This document shows positions 1-6,532 of a stretch of 9,793 bases of DNA, one piece after another. Position numbers and translations under genes: made by a program. The notes under the pieces were generated by a model. The model was not told the DNA's origin. It saw nothing but the letters and a program-made list of their open reading frames with translations, and searched no databases. Each line of letters starts with the position of its first letter. The first letter of the stretch is position 1. Source of the stretch: Prevotella sp. (lineage in GTDB: Bacteria; Bacteroidota; Bacteroidia; Bacteroidales; Bacteroidaceae); assembly GCA_017430675.1 (NCBI GenBank), contig JAFRMM010000158.1, positions 1 through 9,793 on the forward strand. Direction: 5' to 3'.

Positions 1-3000
1 ATGGCAGGTGCTAGGAATTCCTAGATTATCTAGATCTCCTAGGGCATCTAGGTCGCCTAGGACATCCGAGGAAGACGGGGCTTCCTCGCTGCGGGCACCT
101 GCGGCACCGGCCAGCATCGAGGTGGGCAGTTGCAGGTAACTCTTGTTGGTGCCGATGTTGGCCGAGACGCTCACGCTCATGTACGTGCCGCCCTTCAGGT
201 AGTAGTTCGTCAGGGTGCCGTCGTCGGAAGTCCCGTTGATGGTGATATCATCTCCGATGTTACCCACGATCATGTTCTCGTAGGCAGCCTGTACGCCTGA
301 TGACGGGATGGTGTAGGTCTCGCCGCCCGTGCCCTTCAGGAGCAGGCCCTCGCCCTTCTGCACCTTCCTTACTCTTGTCAGCCAGATGGTCTTCGTGCCG
401 GCATCGTAGCCCGTGGCCGTGAAGGCTTTCACATCATCATTAAGGCTTGTGAAGTCAAGGTCGTAGGGTGCAGCGAACGACGACTTGCCGGAGGCGGCGA
501 TCTTCACCTGACAGCCCTCGCCTGTGGCCTCTGCCGCGAACGTGGCGGGCAGTTGCAGATAGCACTTGTTCGCGCCGATGTTGGCGGACGTCTTCACGCT
601 CTTGAACTGTCCGCCGCTCATGTAGTAGTTCACGTACTGGCCATCCTCGGAGGTCTCGCCGATGGACATGATCTCGCCAGTGGTATTGCCCACGAACATA
701 TTCTTATAATACGAGGATCCGCCCTCAGTCACAGGGACATGGTAGGTCTTCTCGGCCGTACCCTTGACCATGACGGGCACGCCGGCGGGCACGTCCTTCA
801 CGCGGGTCATCCAGATGGTGCCCTCGGTCTTGTCGAAGCCCGTGGCAATGAAGGCCTTCACCTCGTCGGAGTAACTGAAGTCGAGGGCCTGAGTGCCGCA
901 GAAGGTGGTCTTGCCGTTCTTGCCGATCGTGATGTCAGCGGTAGTGACCTCATAATTCTCAACTGTCCAACCTGCGGGGATGCCATGTACAAAAATCGTG
1001 GTCTCTTCGGAATCTGGATCATCCCAAGTACCCTGTCGCTCAGTAGTACCTTTTGTGCTCCAGTCGGCTTCAGGTGCCTTGACGAAGGTACCGACGGCAG
1101 CCACATTGGTGAGCCAACCGTCTGTACTTGAATCGTCGCCAAGGTCGGTGGCCAGGCACTTCACGTAGTTTAATTTGTTACAGTTCATGAACATGTGCTC
1201 ATAGCAGCCGGGAGTCAAGGTTACTGCAGGAAGATCAGGTGCTTTCTCTAAACTGCTACAGCCCAGGAACATCATGGTGTAACAGTAGTCAACTAACTCC
1301 GTGGCGGGTAGTTTGGGGGCATTCTTCAGGCCAGTACATTCCCAGAACATATCGTTATAGCACAGTTCGGCCAATTCGGTAGCAGGCAGTTCCGGAGCCG
1401 TTTCCAGTGCGGTACAACCCTCGAACATGCGCTGATAGCACTGCGAGGCCAAAGTCTTGGCGGGCAGTACAGGTGCCTTGGTCAGTGCGGTACACCCCGA
1501 GAACATATAGTTGCAGCAAGTGGTGGCCAGTGTGGTAGCAGCCAGATCGGGTGCATTCACCAGGCTGGTACAGTTCTTGAACATCTCCTCATAACACGAC
1601 TCATCGAGTGTGGTGGCGGGCAGTGTTGGAACATCGGTCAGGCTCGCGCACCCAACAAACATCTGCTTGTAACAGGTCGGTGCCAGTGTCAGGGCAGGCA
1701 ATTGGGGGGCTTTGGTCAGACCAGAGTTATAGAACATGCCCAGGTAGCACGATTTCTCCAATTGTGTGGCGGACAGTTCGGGTGCCTCTGTGAGCGAGGC
1801 GCAGTTGACAAACATGCCGAAGTAGCACGAGGGTGCCAAAGTCGTGGCGGAAAGGACTGGGGCCTTGGTGAGTGCCGTACTGTGGAACATGTACTTGTAG
1901 CAACCCTCACTCAATGCTGTGGCTGGCAACTCAGGCGCCATTGTCAGGCTCTGGCAACTGCGGAACATGTTCATATAGCACTCCTTGGCCAATGTGGTGG
2001 CAGGGAGAACGGGAGCCTTCGTCAGACCGCACGCCTGGAACATGGTCGTATAGCATGAGTCGGCCAGTGTGGTGGCGGGCAACTCAGGAGCGGTCGTGAT
2101 ACCAGAACAACCGTTGAACATGAAGTAGTAGCACTGGGGCATCAAGGTCGTGGCTGGCAGTACGGGCGCCTTTGTCATGCCGCTGTTCCCGCTGAACATG
2201 CCGCGATAGCACCCTCTTGTCAATGTGGTGGCGGGCAGGACAAGGTCTTTAGTGTCGTGGTTCTTAAGATACTTGTTGCCATAGAACAGTGCCCCGAGGG
2301 CGTAATCGGCAGAGAATGCTGTGAGTGTGGCAAACGAGGTGGAATTGATGAGGCTCATCACATTGCCATAGATATAGACATCTTTCGAACAGTCAATGGT
2401 GGTGGAACCACTTGAAAGACCGTTCGTCGAATAGGCGGCATTGTCACCCCTGAATTGCACGATGGTCCCGGAAGCAAGTTCAACAAGGCCGATAGCGTCA
2501 CTCTTTGATTCCCATGTGGTACCACCATCAGTACTGTATTCGATCGTCAGACCCATGGGGTTGGTCACAATAATGTCAGTGTTGTCCTCAATGGTCTCCA
2601 GAGTCAGCGGGGTATCGCTGGCTACAAAGTCCTCACCGTCGTTCAGCACTGTCCAGCCTGCGGGGATGCCATTGAGGGCCTCGCCGGTCTTGGTCTTGAC
2701 GCTCCAGTCGGCTTCACCAGCCTTGACGAACGTGCCTGTGGCGGCGACATTCGCCAGCCAGCAGTCGGTGGTTGCATCTTCCCCATGACTGGTATCGACG
2801 ATGTTTACGGCCAGACACTTCACGTAGTTAAGAGAGGTACAGCCGTCGAACATACCACCGTAAACCTGTCCCGTGATCGTGGGCGCTGGCAGGACGGGAG
2901 CCTTCTGCAAGGAAGTACATCCCTCGAACATACGGTGATAGCAGTCTTCGGCCAGTGTGGTGGCGGGCAATGCCGGAGCCGTTACCAGACTGGTGCAGCC

Positions 3001-3915
3001 CTTGAACATAGCCGTATAGCACTGGTCACCACCTGTGAGGTCAGTAGCAGGCAGTGCGGGAGCCGTTGTCAGGCTTGTACATCCTTGGAACATGTTCTGA
3101 TAGACGCCATGCACGAGTGTCGTGGCAGGCAACTCAGGAGCCGTCGTCAGACTGGTACAGTCCTGGAACATCTGCATATAGCAGTCTATGCTGCCATGCT
3201 CGCCTTCATCATCATAAGAATAAGGTGTGAACACTGTCGTAGGTAGAGCAGGAGCCGAAACAAGACCTGTGGCGCGGAACATCTCAACATAGCAGCCGAC
3301 GGCCATAGTCGTAGCAGGCAACTCTGGAGCCCTGGTGATAAACTTACAGCCGGCAAACAGTCCCGCATAGCAGTAGTTTGTCAGCGTGGTGGCTGGAAGT
3401 ACAATGTCATTGGAAGGATGGCTCTTAATGGTCGTAACAGTCACAGGGGGATCCCAAGGATTTTCTGTAGGAAGTTTAAACAGATCAGCAAAGTTCCAGT
3501 CGCCTGTCATCTCGTAGTTGGTAGCAAAATCGCTGGCATGAATCAGGCTCATCATATTACCATAGACATAGACATCGGCTGTACTGGCGATATGGCTATT
3601 ATAGGACGGATTTCCATTCCCATAATATTTGACGTTGTCGCCACGGAAGGCCACCTTGTCGCCTACAGCCACCGGGATAGCGTCTCCCCATGTGTACGCC
3701 GTCCACTCGCCTCCGTTTTTCTGATACTCGATGGCATTCATCACACTGGGGTCGGTACCATAGGCCAAGGTCAAATTAAAGGTGATGTCGCCACTGGTCG
3801 TAGCCTCCAGGGTCAGAGGCGTGCTGAGCATGTCCTGCGCCCATGCCCCTATGACAAATAGGAACGTGAGCACTGAAATAAGTAATCTCTTGATGGAAAA
3901 AACTGTTTGTCTCAT
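1..3915 (-). CDS. BspA-like leucine-rich-repeat surface protein, C-terminus cut by window edge
   Basis: The frame is open for 1305 codons from the ATG at 3915 to base 1, checked line by line for stops, and continues past the left edge. Residues 1-26 form a signal peptide (basic start KRLL, hydrophobic core, AWA-Q cleavage site). Module A (about 32-430) has a beta-rich head, LRR units 182-368 and a linker with WLANVAATGTFVKA at 386. Module B (about 435-985) repeats this plan with LRR units 569-921 and WLTNVAAVGTFVKA at 934. Two ~130-residue domains follow (995-1124, 1137-1265), then a Leu-Gly-Asp tail. The LRR unit is CYxxMFxGCTSLTxAPxLPATTLAxx, typical of BspA-like proteins, which in oral and gut Bacteroidetes and Treponema are linked to adhesion and host-protein binding. 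Secretion is clear; outer-surface location and ligand are inferred. The anchor or sorting signal would lie beyond the window. It is divergent from the LytTR regulator, its probable controller. Confidence 0.93.
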   Translation of the reverse strand, partial: MRQTVFSIKRLLISVLTFLFVIGAWAQDMLSTPLTLEATTSGDITFNLTLAYGTDPSVMNAIEYQKNGGEWTAYTWGDAIPVAVGDKVAFRGDNVKYYGNGNPSYNSHIASTADVYVYGNMMSLIHASDFATNYEMTGDWNFADLFKLPTENPWDPPVTVTTIKSHPSNDIVLPATTLTNYCYAGLFAGCKFITRAPELPATTMAVGCYVEMFRATGLVSAPALPTTVFTPYSYDDEGEHGSIDCYMQMFQDCTSLTTAPELPATTLVHGVYQNMFQGCTSLTTAPALPATDLTGGDQCYTAMFKGCTSLVTAPALPATTLAEDCYHRMFEGCTSLQKAPVLPAPTITGQVYGGMFDGCTSLNYVKCLAVNIVDTSHGEDATTDCWLANVAATGTFVKAGEADWSVKTKTGEALNGIPAGWTVLNDGEDFVASDTPLTLETIEDNTDIIVTNPMGLTIEYSTDGGTTWESKSDAIGLVELASGTIVQFRGDNAAYSTNGLSSGSTTIDCSKDVYIYGNVMSLINSTSFATLTAFSADYALGALFYGNKYLKNHDTKDLVLPATTLTRGCYRGMFSGNSGMTKAPVLPATTLMPQCYYFMFNGCSGITTAPELPATTLADSCYTTMFQACGLTKAPVLPATTLAKECYMNMFRSCQSLTMAPELPATALSEGCYKYMFHSTALTKAPVLSATTLAPSCYFGMFVNCASLTEAPELSATQLEKSCYLGMFYNSGLTKAPQLPALTLAPTCYKQMFVGCASLTDVPTLPATTLDESCYEEMFKNCTSLVNAPDLAATTLATTCCNYMFSGCTALTKAPVLPAKTLASQCYQRMFEGCTALETAPELPATELAELCYNDMFWECTGLKNAPKLPATELVDYCYTMMFLGCSSLEKAPDLPAVTLTPGCYEHMFMNCNKLNYVKCLATDLGDDSSTDGWLTNVAAVGTFVKAPEADWSTKGTTERQGTWDDPDSEETTIFVHGIPAGWTVENYEVTTADITIGKNGKTTFCGTQALDFSYSDEVKAFIATGFDKTEGTIWMTRVKDVPAGVPVMVKGTAEKTYHVPVTEGGSSYYKNMFVGNTTGEIMSIGETSEDGQYVNYYMSGGQFKSVKTSANIGANKCYLQLPATFAAEATGEGCQVKIAASGKSSFAAPYDLDFTSLNDDVKAFTATGYDAGTKTIWLTRVRKVQKGEGLLLKGTGGETYTIPSSGVQAAYENMIVGNIGDDITINGTSDDGTLTNYYLKGGTYMSVSVSANIGTNKSYLQLPTSMLAGAAGARSEEAPSSSDVLGDLDALGDLDNLGIPSTCH
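11..61 (-). repeat. 9-bp repeat with six CTAG tetranucleotides encoding a Leu-Gly-Asp tail
   Basis: CTAG occurs at 11, 21, 30, 39, 48 and 57, so the spacing is 10 and then four times 9 bp. On the coding strand the CTA codons give Leu at every third residue: LGDLDALGDLDNLG. The tract also contains the palindromes CCTAGG (38-43, 56-61), AGATCT, TCTAGA and GAATTC. It lies after the second C-terminal domain, where related proteins carry a variable linker before their final tail. Confidence 0.8.
121..933 (-). repeat. Two tandem copies of a ~130-residue C-terminal domain in the BspA-like protein
   Basis: Copy 1 covers residues 995-1124 (about 544-933) and copy 2 residues 1137-1265 (about 121-507). 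Both show, in order, a start like ITIGKNGKTTF or VKIAASGKSSF, LDF, DEVKAF or DDVKAF, a TIWxTRV strand, a G-rich MVKG/LLKG turn, Y-[HT]-[VI]-P, NMFVGN/NMIVGN, a TNYY/VNYY strand and SANIGxNKxYLQLP. I recognise the pattern as a C-terminal beta domain frequent in secreted Prevotella and Bacteroides proteins, usually, as far as I recall, in a single copy. Its function is not known to me. Confidence 0.8.
1153..2211 (-). repeat. BspA LRR block B, 14 units with mixed 25/26-residue register
   Basis: Fourteen units span residues 569-921. MF codons start at 2194, 2116, 2038, 1963, 1885, 1810, 1732, 1657, 1579, 1501, 1423, 1345, 1267 and 1189. Steps are 78, 78, 75, 78, 75, 78, 75 and then 78 bp throughout. 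The 25-residue units lack one residue between MF and the following Leu. In the first part TKAPVL units alternate with TxAPEL units, suggesting that two-unit segments were copied together. Confidence 0.9.
2812..3372 (-). repeat. BspA LRR block A, 7 units
   Basis: Seven LRR units span residues 182-368. The MF position (or LF in the first unit) falls at codons starting at 3355, 3277, 3166, 3088, 3004, 2926 and 2848, giving steps of 78, 111, 78, 84, 78 and 78 bp. The basic unit is thus 26 residues, with one 37-residue unit (acidic insertion at about 3190-3237) and one 28-residue unit. The block ends with the cap NYVKCLA, the same cap that ends block B. Confidence 0.9.
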
Positions 3916-3942
3916 ATTCTCAAATGTTTAAAGTTTATTACC

Positions 3943-3951
3943 GCAAAGATA
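3943..3951 (-). promoter_or_regulatory. -7 element of the BspA-like gene promoter
   Basis: On the minus strand this reads TATCTTTGC, a full match to the Bacteroidetes -7 consensus TAnnTTTG. A transcript would start near 3937, giving a leader of about 22 nt before the ATG at 3915. No TTTG box is seen 19-21 nt upstream (GTCC lies there), so the promoter may depend on an activator. There is no Shine-Dalgarno before the start codon. Confidence 0.65.
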
Positions 3952-3994
3952 TGAAAAAAGTGCTATAGGCAGGACTGCCGGAGTGGCAATTTTG

Positions 3995-4024
3995 ACGAAC
4001 TGCCTACCGCGGGTGACGAACTCG
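3995..4024. promoter_or_regulatory. Putative LytTR operator: two direct repeats, 21-bp period
   Basis: The 9-mer TGACGAACT occurs at 3993-4001 and again at 4014-4022. Read on the minus strand, the aligned half sites are GCAGTTCGT (4003 to 3995) and CGAGTTCGT (4024 to 4016) with a 12-bp spacer. The published LytTR consensus is two direct repeats of [TA][AC][CA]GTTN[AG][TG] separated by 12-13 bp; the two sites match 7 and 6 of its 8 fixed positions. The sites lie about 57-87 bp upstream of the predicted BspA start and 30 bp upstream of the regulator's -33 box. That LytTR protein binds here is inferred. Confidence 0.6.
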
Positions 4025-4053
4025 GGCATCCAACAAATAAATTTCTGCAAAAG

Positions 4054-4085
4054 TTTGCGGAATTCCATAATTTGTGCTAACTTTG
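4054..4085 (+). promoter_or_regulatory. Promoter of the LytTR regulator gene
   Basis: TTTG at 4054-4057, a 20-nt gap, and TAACTTTG at 4078-4085 match the Bacteroidetes -33/-7 promoter with canonical spacing. The -7 box ends only 4 nt before the ATG at 4090, so the transcript would start at or next to the start codon. Confidence 0.7.
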
Positions 4086-4089
4086 TGTC

Positions 4090-6489
4090 ATGGAAACAAT
4101 AAAACGTACCTTCATGCTTGGACTGATGCTTGGTGTCAGCCTGTTGATTCAGGCTCAAATGACAAGCAGTCTGACTTACCGACGATTTACTACACAGGAC
4201 GGTCTGCCACAGATGCAGGCAGAACGGGTATGGCAGGACTCACGCGGGTATATCTATATTGGTACGCTGTCGGGCTTTGTACGTTTCGACGGGAGGGTAT
4301 TCACCCCCTTCTTGAAAGGCCGACGGACAAATATCGTGGGCTTCGCGGAGATCGCCGACGAGGTCAGGGCATTGGGCTTCTTCCGCCAATGGACCGTCGG
4401 CTATGATGACCTGAAGGCACAGCCCCTTACCCCCCAAGGCCACTGGCTGCTCAACAATCTGAACGCAGGCAGTCTGCCCAATGGCATTGTTCTTCTGGAG
4501 GACAGTCTGGAACAGAACCGCCGCCTGTGCCGGATGACCGAGAATGGCTTCGAGGCACTGCTGGTAGGCCACTTGCTCGACGAGATGACGCCTGACAGGA
4601 AGATCTTCACAGACAGCGTGGAAGGGACCGTCATTCCTACCGAGAAGGGACTCTACAGGATCAAGAAAGGGGCACGCCGGGCCGTCAGACTATCCCGCAG
4701 AAGCGACATCTTCACCCTGTTGCGTAAAGATACTACACTGCTCGCCTTTGCCTCCGACGGCATCTATTCCCTGGCGAAGAATGGGCTGAGAAAAGTGGCC
4801 TCGGCCGACTGGTCGGCGACCAACTATGGGCTGACCGTCAGGGCGCTACGTTCGGGTAGTCTGGTTATTGCCGACGAGCACGCTGTCTATCTCTACGACG
4901 GGACAGGCATCCGCCAGATCTTTTCGGGCATTAACCTCATTCGTGATCTGCTCATTGACCGCTGGGACAGGTTGTGGGTGGCCTCCTACCAAGGCATTTA
5001 TTGTTTCTTCAACCAGGGGTTTACGAACCATGTGTTGTCTGACGAGAACGACATCGTAAGGGCCGTAGCCTTAGGCAGCAATGGCCAGTTAGTGATGGGG
5101 ACGCTGAACGGAAAGATCATCCTAAAGGATTCTACGCAGGGAACAACGGTCATCAGCGATGACCCGGAACAATTCTATGCGCCCAGTGCTGCAAGTATTG
5201 GTCAGGACGTATATATGGCAGGGAATGGCGACATCGTACGCATCACAGGCCATGTAGGCAGCCATTCACCGCTCCAGTGGCTTGGGCTACCTCATGACCG
5301 CTACCAGTTTGTAGCAAAGGCGTGGGACTGCATCATAACCGGGGGGCGGCACTGCATCTTCTCGTACGACCCCAAGACGAATGGCATCGACACTCTGACA
5401 ACGGACATCCTTCATCCGTGGTGTGCTGCTCAAGCCGACAGTCTGCTTTGGATCGGCAGCAGTTCCGGGCTCTTCAGCATCACGAAGAATGCCCAGGTGT
5501 CAAAGACAGACTATACTCAAAAGTTGATAATCACAACTATGGATGCAGATTCCTTAGGTAATATTATCTTCGCTTCTGCCGATTCCCTGTTCCTCCTTCA
5601 AAAAGGAAGGATAAAAACCCTCAACCCTGAAATTCCTGAACTCTCCGGCCACGAGGTGCGCTCTGTGCATATCTCCCCGCGCGGCTATCTGGCAGTGGCA
5701 GTTGTCGATGGGCTGTTTGTATGCCATGTCAACAGAGACTACCAGATTGACACCACCCATTTCTTTAATCATCAGAACGGCTTTACGATGACGGAACCGC
5801 TGAAGGCGATGATGGCAGAGACAAGCGACGGCACTGTGTGGCTGGCAGGCGTGGAACAAATGACCTCCTTCCGGCCCTCTGACCTTCTGGCCTATTGTGA
5901 GGAAGACACGATCATAGTGCCACCATTACGCTGGTGGCAGCACTGGTGGGTGTGGCTGTTGGGACTGATTCTGCTCACCCTGGCAGTATGGGCCATCACC
6001 CACTTCTATGAGAAGCGCCTTAACCAGCAGAGGATGATACGTCTGCAAAGAGAGAAACTGCGGAAAGAACAGCAGATTGCGGCAATCCGCCAGAAGGCGA
6101 TTAATGATGACACTACGAAACTTGCACGTGACATTGTGAAGATGACAGAACAGGCCACAGACGAACGGCTTACCTTCCGCACGGCCAGCGGAACTATCAT
6201 CGTCGAGGTCTCTGACATTGCCTTCTTCAAAGGTGAGGGCAATTACTCGCAGATAGTAACCTTCCACGACAAGGACATCGTGCTCATGGGCCTTGGAGCC
6301 CTGGAAAAGATTTTATCGCCAGAGACGTTCGTAAGGGCTGACCGCAGCACACTGGTGAACATCCATAACATCTATCAATTGCTACCTAAGCAGCGACGCT
6401 GTATTTTCCGTTCCACCAATAGCGGCCTGAAGGTTGAGACAATACTTCTTGCCCCAGCCTTCAAGCGTCTGAGTACCCTCTGGACATAA
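4090..6489 (+). CDS. Membrane-anchored one-component regulator: periplasmic propeller, TM helix, coiled coil, LytTR domain
   Basis: This 799-residue protein begins with a signal peptide (METIKRTF, hydrophobic core, cleavage near IQAQ at 20-23). Residues of about 25-605 hold repeated two-component-regulator-propeller blades, for example QDSRGYIYIGTLSGFVRFDG, DRWDRLWVASYQGIYCF, DSLLWIGSSSGLF and SDGTVWLAG. A Trp-rich transmembrane helix (619-640) is followed by a charged coiled coil (641-690) and a LytTR DNA-binding domain (694-799) with DIAFFKGEGNYSQIVTF and FVRADRSTLVNIHNIYQL. There is no histidine kinase, receiver or phospho-acceptor domain, and the Y_Y_Y domain often found before the helix is not evident. 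It therefore resembles the sensing half of a hybrid two-component system joined directly to a DNA-binding domain. I infer that an extracytoplasmic signal changes dimerisation and DNA binding from the membrane. The start at 4090 is preferred because a start at 4114 loses the positive charges of the signal peptide. It is divergent from the BspA-like gene. Confidence 0.9.
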   Translation: METIKRTFMLGLMLGVSLLIQAQMTSSLTYRRFTTQDGLPQMQAERVWQDSRGYIYIGTLSGFVRFDGRVFTPFLKGRRTNIVGFAEIADEVRALGFFRQWTVGYDDLKAQPLTPQGHWLLNNLNAGSLPNGIVLLEDSLEQNRRLCRMTENGFEALLVGHLLDEMTPDRKIFTDSVEGTVIPTEKGLYRIKKGARRAVRLSRRSDIFTLLRKDTTLLAFASDGIYSLAKNGLRKVASADWSATNYGLTVRALRSGSLVIADEHAVYLYDGTGIRQIFSGINLIRDLLIDRWDRLWVASYQGIYCFFNQGFTNHVLSDENDIVRAVALGSNGQLVMGTLNGKIILKDSTQGTTVISDDPEQFYAPSAASIGQDVYMAGNGDIVRITGHVGSHSPLQWLGLPHDRYQFVAKAWDCIITGGRHCIFSYDPKTNGIDTLTTDILHPWCAAQADSLLWIGSSSGLFSITKNAQVSKTDYTQKLIITTMDADSLGNIIFASADSLFLLQKGRIKTLNPEIPELSGHEVRSVHISPRGYLAVAVVDGLFVCHVNRDYQIDTTHFFNHQNGFTMTEPLKAMMAETSDGTVWLAGVEQMTSFRPSDLLAYCEEDTIIVPPLRWWQHWWVWLLGLILLTLAVWAITHFYEKRLNQQRMIRLQREKLRKEQQIAAIRQKAINDDTTKLARDIVKMTEQATDERLTFRTASGTIIVEVSDIAFFKGEGNYSQIVTFHDKDIVLMGLGALEKILSPETFVRADRSTLVNIHNIYQLLPKQRRCIFRSTNSGLKVETILLAPAFKRLSTLWT

Positions 6490-6532
6490 CACACTGAATA
6501 ACACACTGGGGTCAGGAACCGTTGAACAGGAT

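Noticed and set aside
553..3246. Several plus-strand frames of 60-190 codons across the BspA-like gene
   Set aside because: They mirror the repeat pattern of the minus-strand LRR gene, which is open without interruption and has coherent protein motifs.
3968..3988. Short palindromes GGCAG-GA-CTGCC and TGCC-N5-GGCA in the BspA promoter region
   Set aside because: The arms are 4-5 bp and overlap each other; they are less specific than the 9-bp direct repeats nearby. They could still contribute to an operator.
6486..6508. Direct repeat ATAACACACTG, 12 bp apart, at the stop codon of the LytTR gene
   Set aside because: It only places a second in-frame TAA behind the first; no hairpin or T-run is present, so it is not called a terminator.
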